64,000 nt of DNA, taken from contig NC_019771.1 of the NCBI RefSeq assembly GCF_000317695.1, positions 434,001 through 498,000 of the forward strand, in the 5' to 3' direction. Below the pieces are notes generated by a model that worked only from the letters and a program-made list of their open reading frames with translations, was not told the DNA's origin and did not search any database. Positions 16,306 to 24,800 of the stretch are shown here, one piece after another; position 1 is the first letter of the stretch; each line of letters starts with the position of its first letter. This DNA comes from Anabaena cylindrica PCC 7122. GTDB taxonomy: Bacteria; Cyanobacteriota; Cyanobacteriia; Cyanobacteriales; Nostocaceae. The position numbers and the translations under genes were made by a program.

Positions 16306-18609
16306 ATGATTAATAAACCCCATCTTAAGCCTTGTTATGCTGTTGAAACTATAGAACCAGACCAGCTATTTCTCTTATCTGAAAGAGAGACAGTCTGTTT
16401 GAGCGATCGCCTTTCTTATCGCATAGCTTCATTACTACAAGAACGCGATTATAGCGTTGATGAAATCCTTGATATCATCCAACTAGAACTACTACCAGAA
16501 CAAAAAAATACTCAAGAAACTAGTGACTTTTTTCAAAGTATTCTCAATCTCAGTATCAAAACCCAATATGCCCTATTCCAAATGGAACAAAAAGGCTATT
16601 TAGTGGAACAAGATGACTCACTTCCCTCTCACTTAGCTATCTTCTGTCATCATCTCAATATTACTCCCATAGTTGCTGCACAAAGACTACAATCAGCAAA
16701 AGTGGCAGTTAAAACCTTTGGTTCTTTTCCTAGCGAAGACTTCATAAACATTCTGAAATCTCTGCATATTCAAGTAGCTGATGCTGGAGATTTCACAGTC
16801 GTATTGACTGACGACTACTTACACCCTCAGCTAAAAGCATTTAATCAACAAGCCTTAAATTCTCAATCACCTTGGATGCTAGTCAATCCTTTAGGAACAA
16901 CCCTCTGGATAGGGCCAATATTTAATCACCACACTACTGGGTGTTGGGAATGTCTAGCCCAAAGATTAAGGGATAATAGACCAGTTGCCAACTTTATCCA
17001 AAAACATAAACAGATTTCCCTATCTCCTCCGCTAGGATTCCTAGCTTCTACAATGCAAACAGCCTTAGGAATGGCAGCAACAGAAGTTTTTAAATGGATT
17101 ATCCAAGGTGGAAATCAACAATTAGAAGGGACTTTATTAACCTATGATACCCTAACTCTCCAAACCCAAAAGCATATCTTCGTTAAGCGTCCTCAATGTT
17201 CTGATTGTGGAGAAATAGCCAATGAACAAAACAACCAACCCCTACCCATTGTTTTAGGACACCGGCAGAAAAACTTTACTCAAGATGGAGGACATCGTTA
17301 TTGTTCACCACAAGAAACTTTCAGAAAATATCAACATCATATTAGTCCTATTACAGGGGTTGTTCGAGAACTGCAAAAGATACCAGGTCATGGGTTAAAC
17401 CATACATACATAGCAAAGCATCATTTTCTTAGCGTCTTTGATGATGTAGACAGCTTACGGCAAAATATTGGCGGTAGAAGTGCAGGAAAAGGTAGAACTG
17501 ATATTCAAGCCAGGGTGAGCGGTTTCTGCGAAGCTATTGAAAGGTATTCTGGGGTATTTCAGGGAGATGAGATCAGACACAAAGGCAGTTACCAACAAAT
17601 GGGAGAAAAAGCTATTCATCCTAATACCTGTATGAATTTCAGCCAACAGCAATATCAAAATCGGGAACAATTGAATACCAAAAGTAAAGGTTGGTTTCAA
17701 AAAGTCCCTGAACCCTTTGATATAGAAAAAGAAATCGACTGGACACCAGTTTGGTCTTTAACCCATCAAGAGTTTAAATATCTGCCAACAGCTTATTGCT
17801 ATTATGGCTATTCTCAATCTCATAAACCTGACTGTTGGGCAGACTCTAATGGATGTGCGGCAGGTAATACACTCGAAGAGGCTATTCTCCAAGGATTTAT
17901 GGAATTAGTTGAGCGTGATTGTGTAGCGTTGTGGTGGTATAATTATCTACAAAAACCTCAAGTAGATTTAGATAGTTTCAATCAGCCTTATTTCCAAGAA
18001 CTGAAGACATATTATCAAGCCATTAACAGAGAATTGTGGGTTTTAGATATTACTAGTGACCTTAATATTCCCGCTTTTGCTGCTATTAGTCGCCGCACAG
18101 ATCAAGAAATAGAAGATATTATTTTAGGGTATGGAACCCATTTTGACCCTCAGATTGCCATTAGTCGAGCTTTAACTGAAGTTAACCAAATACTACCTAA
18201 CGTTTTATCTGCTCAAGCGGATGGCACTACCCAATATCCTCCATCTGCTGATCCTCTGGCAATAGAATGGTGGAAATCTGCGACTGTAGCAAATCAACCT
18301 TATCTGCTTCCAGATGATCAGAGTATCCCGAAAATGTTTGCAGATTATCCCCAAGTAGCCAGTGATGATCTTCTCGAAGATATTAGGCTTTGTCAACAAA
18401 TCGTTGAAAGAAATGGTCTGGAAATGCTAGTTCTAGATCAGACTCGTGCCGATATTGGGCTGAGAGTAGCTAAGGTAATTGTGCCAGGAATGCGACATAT
18501 GTGGAAACGCTTAGGTACAGGACGGTTATATGAAATTCCAATTAAAATGGGTTGGTTGAAAGAGTCTTTGACAGAAGACCAATTGAACCCCTATCCGATG
18601 TGGATGTAG
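16306..18609 (+). CDS. Fused TOMM cyclodehydratase (YcaO), PatD/LynD-like
   Basis: A 767-residue protein colinear with cyanobactin cyclodehydratases PatD/TruD/LynD, which make thiazoline/oxazoline rings in ribosomal peptides. N-terminal leader-peptide recognition and E1-like region (to about residue 300) contains the zinc Cys pairs C213/C216 (GCWECLAQRL) and C298/C301 (PQCSDCGE). The YcaO domain follows: SAGKGRTDIQARVSGFCEAI for ATP/Mg, NGCAAGNTLEEAILQGFMEL, VERDCVALWWYN. The C-terminus is NPYPMWM, where PatD-type enzymes have PxPxP; the last Pro is Trp. No precursor peptide, PatA/PatG protease or oxidase is found nearby. Substrate unknown; an amidohydrolase follows 890 bp downstream. Confidence 0.9.
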   Translation: MINKPHLKPCYAVETIEPDQLFLLSERETVCLSDRLSYRIASLLQERDYSVDEILDIIQLELLPEQKNTQETSDFFQSILNLSIKTQYALFQMEQKGYLVEQDDSLPSHLAIFCHHLNITPIVAAQRLQSAKVAVKTFGSFPSEDFINILKSLHIQVADAGDFTVVLTDDYLHPQLKAFNQQALNSQSPWMLVNPLGTTLWIGPIFNHHTTGCWECLAQRLRDNRPVANFIQKHKQISLSPPLGFLASTMQTALGMAATEVFKWIIQGGNQQLEGTLLTYDTLTLQTQKHIFVKRPQCSDCGEIANEQNNQPLPIVLGHRQKNFTQDGGHRYCSPQETFRKYQHHISPITGVVRELQKIPGHGLNHTYIAKHHFLSVFDDVDSLRQNIGGRSAGKGRTDIQARVSGFCEAIERYSGVFQGDEIRHKGSYQQMGEKAIHPNTCMNFSQQQYQNREQLNTKSKGWFQKVPEPFDIEKEIDWTPVWSLTHQEFKYLPTAYCYYGYSQSHKPDCWADSNGCAAGNTLEEAILQGFMELVERDCVALWWYNYLQKPQVDLDSFNQPYFQELKTYYQAINRELWVLDITSDLNIPAFAAISRRTDQEIEDIILGYGTHFDPQIAISRALTEVNQILPNVLSAQADGTTQYPPSADPLAIEWWKSATVANQPYLLPDDQSIPKMFADYPQVASDDLLEDIRLCQQIVERNGLEMLVLDQTRADIGLRVAKVIVPGMRHMWKRLGTGRLYEIPIKMGWLKESLTEDQLNPYPMWM

Positions 18610-19497
18610 TCAGGAGTTCGGAGTCAGGAGGCAGGGGTACAACTTGCTTGGTGTCTAGGTTTCAATTTTGATTCTGTATCTCATTAGACCTCGACCGAAT
18701 TTAAATATGCGTACCCTAGAACCATTGTAGAGACGTTCCATGGAACGTCTCTACATTCTTTTTCGGAGATGTCTCTTAATCTGCAATCTGCTGTAGCTGG
18801 AGTTTGATATACTGCAAACGGTTAAAAACTGGACTTATGTTATACTGTATCCCTAACGGGAGCGTAGCCATACGTAACGTAGTGCAGCGTATCCCTTCGG
18901 GACACTTTGTGAACGCGGAGCGTCTCGTAGAGAAGTATCTCGGAGATTCTAGAACCTATGGCTCCCGTAAGGGATACACTTTGTATAGCTAACACCACGC
19001 TGCGCTATCAGAATGACACTTTTAACCCGTTTTTAGTAGATCAGAAAAAACCAGAAAGCTAGAAATTGCAAGCTTTTGGGATTTGCCATACCTGAATTGA
19101 ACTGAATTTAACTGAAGTACAAAAGTCCTGATTTTAACTCAACTCTTGAGGTGAGAAACCAAAGATACTGTATCAAGTCCGGATTTGACTTCTGAGCTAA
19201 CTGGTGGGTATTAGTCCTGAAGTTTGTTCATATTTCATTTAGGATTGCTGTACTAGTACTAGGACAGAATTAATTACATACTGATTTTTTTGCAAATTCT
19301 TTATCACTCAAAGATTGTAGATTTAGCTCCTATGTAATTAATTTTGTCCACTTACTTTTATCTATATTAAATTTTGACGATCATATTTACGTGTTATTCC
19401 GTAGAGAGGTTGGAAAGTTAGCAAGATAAATAATGTTTGCTCCAAATTTCAACCAGAATAATTTATACTGATAGCTATCTGTAATTTCCCAGGTTTT
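18610..19497. other. Long spacer with palindromes and interspersed repeats
   Basis: 888 bases without a convincing gene. It starts with degenerate GAGTCAG repeats, then has a 30-bp palindrome at 18726 and a GC-rich dispersed repeat at 18848-19012 (blocks such as GGGAGCGTAGCC, CCCTTCGGGACAC) that creates a spurious 62-codon frame. At 19101 lies an inverted copy of the CAGTTAAATTCAG motif. I looked on both strands for a short RiPP precursor with a Cys/Ser/Thr-rich end and found none. Confidence 0.7.
18726..18755. repeat. 30-bp perfect palindrome
   Basis: The two 15-base halves are exact reverse complements, centred on CCATGG (core ACGTTCCATGGAACGT). It can fold into a strong stem with no loop. 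From memory, this type of sequence recurs in Nostocales genomes as an interspersed repeat; it may also serve as terminator for the YcaO gene. Confidence 0.8.
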
Positions 19498-20583
19498 ATG
19501 CTGTACGGATATAAAATTATTGATGCTGATTCCCATGTGATTGAGCCTTCGCAGATATGGTCTAAGTATCTAGCCCCGGAATTTAAGCGTTTTGCACCCT
19601 CAGCAGATATGAAAATTCTAGGGGAAGATATTGTGGAAAAGATATCCCCGCAAATGCGAGAAATGGGTAATCAGCAGATGATAGAGGCTCATCCCCATGC
19701 TTATTTTCATCGCTACGATGCAGAATCTCACCTCCAAGCGATGGTGCAAATGGGGGTTGATATAGCATTCATTTATCCAACTTATGGACTGTGGCTCTTT
19801 GGCATTGATACTATGCCCGCTGAAGTTGTGGGAGCATTTACCCATGCTTACAATACGTGGTTATATGAAGAATTTTGCAGCTATGCTCCAGATAGATTAA
19901 AAGGGGTAGGAGCTATAAATCTTCATGATCCAGAGCAAATGGTATCAGAGTTATATCGCATAACCGATTTTGGCTGGAAGGCTGTAGTTTTACGTCCTAA
20001 TCCGGTCAAAGGTCGAATTTTGAGCGATCGCACTTATGAGCCATTTTGGACAGCCTGCGAAGAGTTAGACATTGCAGTAGCAATACATGAAGGAACCCAT
20101 AGCCGCTTACCAACCACAGGCACAGATCGGTTTAATACTCGTTTTGCCCTCCACGCTTGTTCCCACCCCATGGAACAGATGATGGCCTTGTTGGCCTTAA
20201 TTGAAGGAGGAGTATTAGAACGTCACCCTCAGCTAAGGGTAGGCTTTCTAGAATCTGGTTGTGGTTGGCTTCCTTATTGGCTCTGGCGCATGGACGAAGA
20301 GTATGATAATTTACATTGGGAGGTCAAAGATCATGTCAAAATGAAGCCATCAGAGTACTTCCGTCGTCAGTGCTTTGTAGGTATTGAACCATCTGAACCT
20401 TATTTACCTCAAATTATTGAATATATCGGTTCTGATAACTTAATCTTCGGCTCTGATTACCCTCACATGGATCATAAACCGAACATTGTGAACACAGTTA
20501 TAGAGCTTGAGACACAGTTATCTCCAGAAACAATACAAAAGATTGTTTGGGATAATCCCAGCCGTTTTTACAGTTTGGCTTGA
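19498..20583 (+). CDS. Amidohydrolase family protein (amidohydrolase 2 / ACMSD-like)
   Basis: A 361-residue TIM-barrel metal-dependent hydrolase. DADSHVIEP gives the first metal motif (here D-x-D-x-H), IHEGTH the middle His, FALHACSHPMEQ another, and LIFGSDYPHMD the late Asp. The family includes decarboxylases such as ACMSD and various hydrolases. In RiPP clusters such as bottromycin an amidohydrolase acts on the modified peptide, so a partnership with the YcaO enzyme 890 bp upstream is possible, but this is inference. The next gene begins 25 bp after its stop, so these two are likely an operon. Confidence 0.85.
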   Translation: MLYGYKIIDADSHVIEPSQIWSKYLAPEFKRFAPSADMKILGEDIVEKISPQMREMGNQQMIEAHPHAYFHRYDAESHLQAMVQMGVDIAFIYPTYGLWLFGIDTMPAEVVGAFTHAYNTWLYEEFCSYAPDRLKGVGAINLHDPEQMVSELYRITDFGWKAVVLRPNPVKGRILSDRTYEPFWTACEELDIAVAIHEGTHSRLPTTGTDRFNTRFALHACSHPMEQMMALLALIEGGVLERHPQLRVGFLESGCGWLPYWLWRMDEEYDNLHWEVKDHVKMKPSEYFRRQCFVGIEPSEPYLPQIIEYIGSDNLIFGSDYPHMDHKPNIVNTVIELETQLSPETIQKIVWDNPSRFYSLA

Positions 20584-20608
20584 ACATTAAAAAGGATGCA
20601 CTATTATC

Positions 20609-21691
20609 ATGAATGAACAAGAATTAGCCTCTCATCCTTCTATGCCTTTAGTAGGATACGGAATGGATACCATGCGTCCAGGACAGTCGCATGATCCTGA
20701 CACATATTATCAAATTCTCTTAGTTACTCCCCCTAAAGAAAAAACACCCGCAAAATATATAGACACAACAATAGTAGCTAAAACTAAGGAAGAGTTTGAG
20801 AAATATTTGCTTGATCAAGCAAGTAAAGAAAAGCTACAACCTTATTACGAAGATCGAAATATTTCTGGTGATTCTATAGGCTCTTATTTACCGTCACCTG
20901 GAGTAGTTTTATCAGACGGTTTTGTAGATGAGTTATTCTCAAACAGTGTTTCACGAAATCAAATCATTAGTGAAGCCAATAATTTTTACGACTCAATCAG
21001 AAATTTACTTCAAAGTCGTAAAATATCCCAGCTAATTTCTACAACATGGCACTTTTATTTAGAGGCAAAAAAAACACAAACCGATTGGGATAATTTTGTA
21101 AAGGGTGAATGGGATAAAATTGATGTTAAAATGTTGGATGCACTCATAGCCAGAGAGATTTTCTTTGTTAATCAAAGCAATTCTTCATCAGAGCTAGACC
21201 CCAATAATCTTGATATCTATTATCCACTACGGAGTTCATCTGAAGCTTGTCAAAACCCAAGATTCATGATTTTGCCCAATAGTAATGCGTGGCAGGGAAT
21301 TGCTTTAAGTCTTTTGATGGCAGGACAAGCATATCGTCAGATTGGAGAGGGTGAAAACGTATCCTATCACCAAATTTCTCAACCCATTTTAAGTACTGGT
21401 GAAATAGTTAATAGGTACGGAATGGAAGTAGAATGGCATGGCTATGAAGGCAAAATCAAAGAATTGAGTATGAATCCAGGAGGTTCTTCTACTGCTTTTC
21501 AAGTAGTTGTTCCTTATCCTCCCATCCCTTCCGAAATCAACCTACCTCCCGAACACATTCAAAAATGGGCTGAAGCTGACGATGAAGGAGAAGACTTTCC
21601 ATTTTATTCCAAAACAGAAGATGGGACATATTCAATATATGTAAACTATGTTACGCCGCCATATCCCTATCTACCCCTAACTTCTAGTTAG
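20609..21691 (+). CDS. Unrecognised 360-residue protein paired with the amidohydrolase
   Basis: I do not recognise this protein. It has no signal peptide or membrane segment and looks soluble. The first 60 residues are rich in Pro/Gly (SMPLVGYGMDTMRPGQ), the middle is helical (residues about 115-190), then come a mixed region (GQAYRQIGEGENVSYHQ, VEWHGYEGKIKELSMNPGG) and a Pro-, acidic- and Tyr-rich tail (PPYPYLPLTSS). AAGGATG lies about 15 bases before the ATG. It follows the amidohydrolase by 25 bp, so they are probably made together. No catalytic motif is apparent. Confidence 0.65.
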   Translation: MNEQELASHPSMPLVGYGMDTMRPGQSHDPDTYYQILLVTPPKEKTPAKYIDTTIVAKTKEEFEKYLLDQASKEKLQPYYEDRNISGDSIGSYLPSPGVVLSDGFVDELFSNSVSRNQIISEANNFYDSIRNLLQSRKISQLISTTWHFYLEAKKTQTDWDNFVKGEWDKIDVKMLDALIAREIFFVNQSNSSSELDPNNLDIYYPLRSSSEACQNPRFMILPNSNAWQGIALSLLMAGQAYRQIGEGENVSYHQISQPILSTGEIVNRYGMEVEWHGYEGKIKELSMNPGGSSTAFQVVVPYPPIPSEINLPPEHIQKWAEADDEGEDFPFYSKTEDGTYSIYVNYVTPPYPYLPLTSS

Positions 21692-21829
21692 AATAATTGG
21701 GAACAAATAAAAGTCAATATTAAGATGTTATTGCAGGACTAATATCACTTTATTTCTTGCAATAACAATCTGAATATTATGCTTTAAATTGATTTAGTTT
21801 AAAAATATAAAAATAAGTAAGTTTTAAAT

Positions 21830-24800
21830 ATGGACGATATTATAAATTACCAAATTACAGAAAAAATATATGAAAGCACTAATTCGTTTGTTTATCGAGG
21901 TGTTCTCAAGCCAGATAACCAAGCAATTATTCTGAAAATTCTTAAGGAAAACTATCCCACTCCTTCAGAATTAACTAGATATAAACAAGAATATACAATT
22001 ACTCGTTCCTTAAATTCAAATGGAATTATCAAAGCTTATGGATTAAAGCGATACAAGAATAGTTTAATTATGCTCTTAGAGGACTTTGGTGGTCAATCTT
22101 TAAACCTGTTCAAGTCTCAAGTTCAGTTTAGCTTAGAACAATTTCTCACTATTGCTATTCAAATTACTGAGAGTTTATCAGCTATTCATACTGCTAATAT
22201 TATCCATAAAGACATTAACCCAGCTAATATTGTTTATAACGAAAAAACTGGACAACTAAAAATTATTGACTTCGGTATTTCTACCCGGTTATCTCAAGAA
22301 AATCAAACGGTTAGCAACATTAATCAATTAGAAGGAACATTAGCTTATATTTCTCCAGAACAAAGCGGTAGAATGAACCGAGGTATAGATTACCGTAGTG
22401 ATTTTTATTCTCTAGGGGTTACTTTATATGAACTGTTAACACATCAACTCCCCTTTGAAACGAATGACCCAATAGAATTAGTCCATTGTCATATCGCACA
22501 ACACCCAAAAAGACCAGATGAACTAATTGCTTCAATTCCTTTAACATTAACTAATCTCATCATCAAATTGTTAGCCAAAACCCCAGAGGAAAGATATCAA
22601 AGTGCTTGGGGAATTAAAGCAGATTTAGAAACCTGTCTTCAGCAATTAAAGACTACAGGAAAAATTGCTCAATTTTCTTTAGGTAGTCAAGATATTGCTG
22701 ATAAGTTTCATATTCCTCAAAAACTCTATGGTCGAGAGCAAGAAATTACGCAACTATTAGCTACTTTTGAGCGAGTTAGCCAAGGTAATACTGAAATAAT
22801 TCTCGTTTCTGGTTATTCAGGCATTGGTAAATCTGCCTTAGTCAATGAAATCCATAAACCCATTACACAGCAAAGGGGATACTTTATCAATGGCAAATTT
22901 GACCAGTTACAGAGAGATATTCCTTACGCAGCGATAACCCAAGCTTTCCAAGGGTTAATCCGTCAACTATTGAGTGAACCGGAAATAACTCTACAAATTT
23001 GGAAAGAGAAAATATTAAAAGCTTTAGGAAATAATGGTCAAATAATTATTGATGTAATTCCAGACTTGGAAAAAATTATCGGTAAACAGTCACCTGTTGA
23101 GCAAATAGGAGCAACTGAATCACAAAATCGGTTTAACTTATTCTTTGCCAGATTTATTCATATTTTCAGTCAAAAAGAACATCCTTTAGCTATCTTTCTT
23201 GATGACTTACAATGGGCAGATTTACCATCTTTGAATTTAATTGAGAAATTAATTACCAATGCTGATAGCCCATATTTATTGATTATCGGGGCATATCGAG
23301 ATAATGAAGTCAGTCCTACCCATCCTTTAATACAAACATTAGAGCAAATTAGAAAAGTTGAAGTGACAGTTAATCAAATCATTCTTCAACCTTTGGGAAT
23401 TAGTGATGTTAAACAATTAATGGCTGATACCCTAAATTGTTCCAGAGAAGAGGTACAATCTTTAGCAGAGTTAGTAACTAAGAAAACTGCTGGTAATTCT
23501 TTCTTTATTACTCAATTATTACAAATATTATACCAAGAAAAATTATTAGTATTTACTATCACTCAATTTTCCCTTAATCAAAGAGAAAATAATAGAGGTT
23601 TTTGGCATTGGGATATTGAGCAAATACAACGAGTAGGAATAACTGATAATGTAGTTGATTTAATGGTCAGAAAGATTGAAAAACTAGATGAAAATACACA
23701 AAATATTTTAAAATTAGCTGCTTGTATAGGAAATGAATTTAACTTAGAAATTTTGTCAATTGTTAATAAAAAATCCCCGATTGTCACCGCTCAAGAACTA
23801 CAACCAGCACTTCAAGAAGGCTTAATCATTCCCTTAAATAATAACTATAAACTACCTCTGTTATGGAATCAGGAAGAAATATCAAGTAATACTTCAGAAA
23901 GTTCCTTAGCTCTCCTCCCCCAGTCTACTGCATCAATTCCCTATAAATTTTTACATGACCGAGTTCAACAAGCGGCTTATAGTCTCATTTTAGAAGCCGA
24001 GAAAAAGTCTGTTCATTTGCAAATAGGCCATCTGTTGTGGAAAAATGCTCAAGCAAATGAATTAGACGAAAATATTTTTAATATTGTCAATCAACTTAAT
24101 GAAGGAGCAGAATTAATTACTAAACAATTAGAAAAAGATGAGTTAGCTAAATTAAATCTTCAAGCAGGTAAAAAATCTAAGGTATCTACCGCTTATGCAC
24201 CGGCTCTTAAATATGTAGAATCGGGATTAAAACTCTTGGCATCTAATAGCTGGGATGAGCAGTATAACTTGACTTTTGAATTTTATGTGGAAATATTAGA
24301 ACTACTTTGCTTAAACATTAAATTTGCCCAATTTGAAGAACTTGCTGAACAGGTGATCAAACAAGCAAAATCAATTTTAGATAAATCTAAGGTCAATCAG
24401 TTAAAAATACTATACTATAACACAACATTTAAACCTGATAAAGCAATAGATACTGCTCTGCAAACATTAGGGGAATTTGGGATAAATATCTTGCCAGAAC
24501 CAAGCAAGATAGAAGATAAAATTTCCCAACAACAAGAATTGATAAAGTTATTTTTGCACGACAAAGGAATTGAGAATATTGAGGATTTAACTAACTTACC
24601 TGTAATGAGCGACCAGTTGCAAATTGCAGCTACAGTCATACTACAACAGATTATTGTTACTGCAAGCACAACTAACTTTCCATTATCAGTAGAAGTAATA
24701 TTAACTCAGGTAAATCTCTACCTGAAATATGGACATCCTCCTGAAGCCGCTTGCACCTATACAGTTTATGGAATGTTTTTATCCATTCAAGGGGATATTA

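Noticed and set aside
18804..18992. 62-codon open frame in the spacer after the YcaO gene, considered as RiPP precursor
   Set aside because: It lies entirely in the GC-rich dispersed repeat also present at 37925, has no leader-like or Cys-rich core features and no ribosome site.
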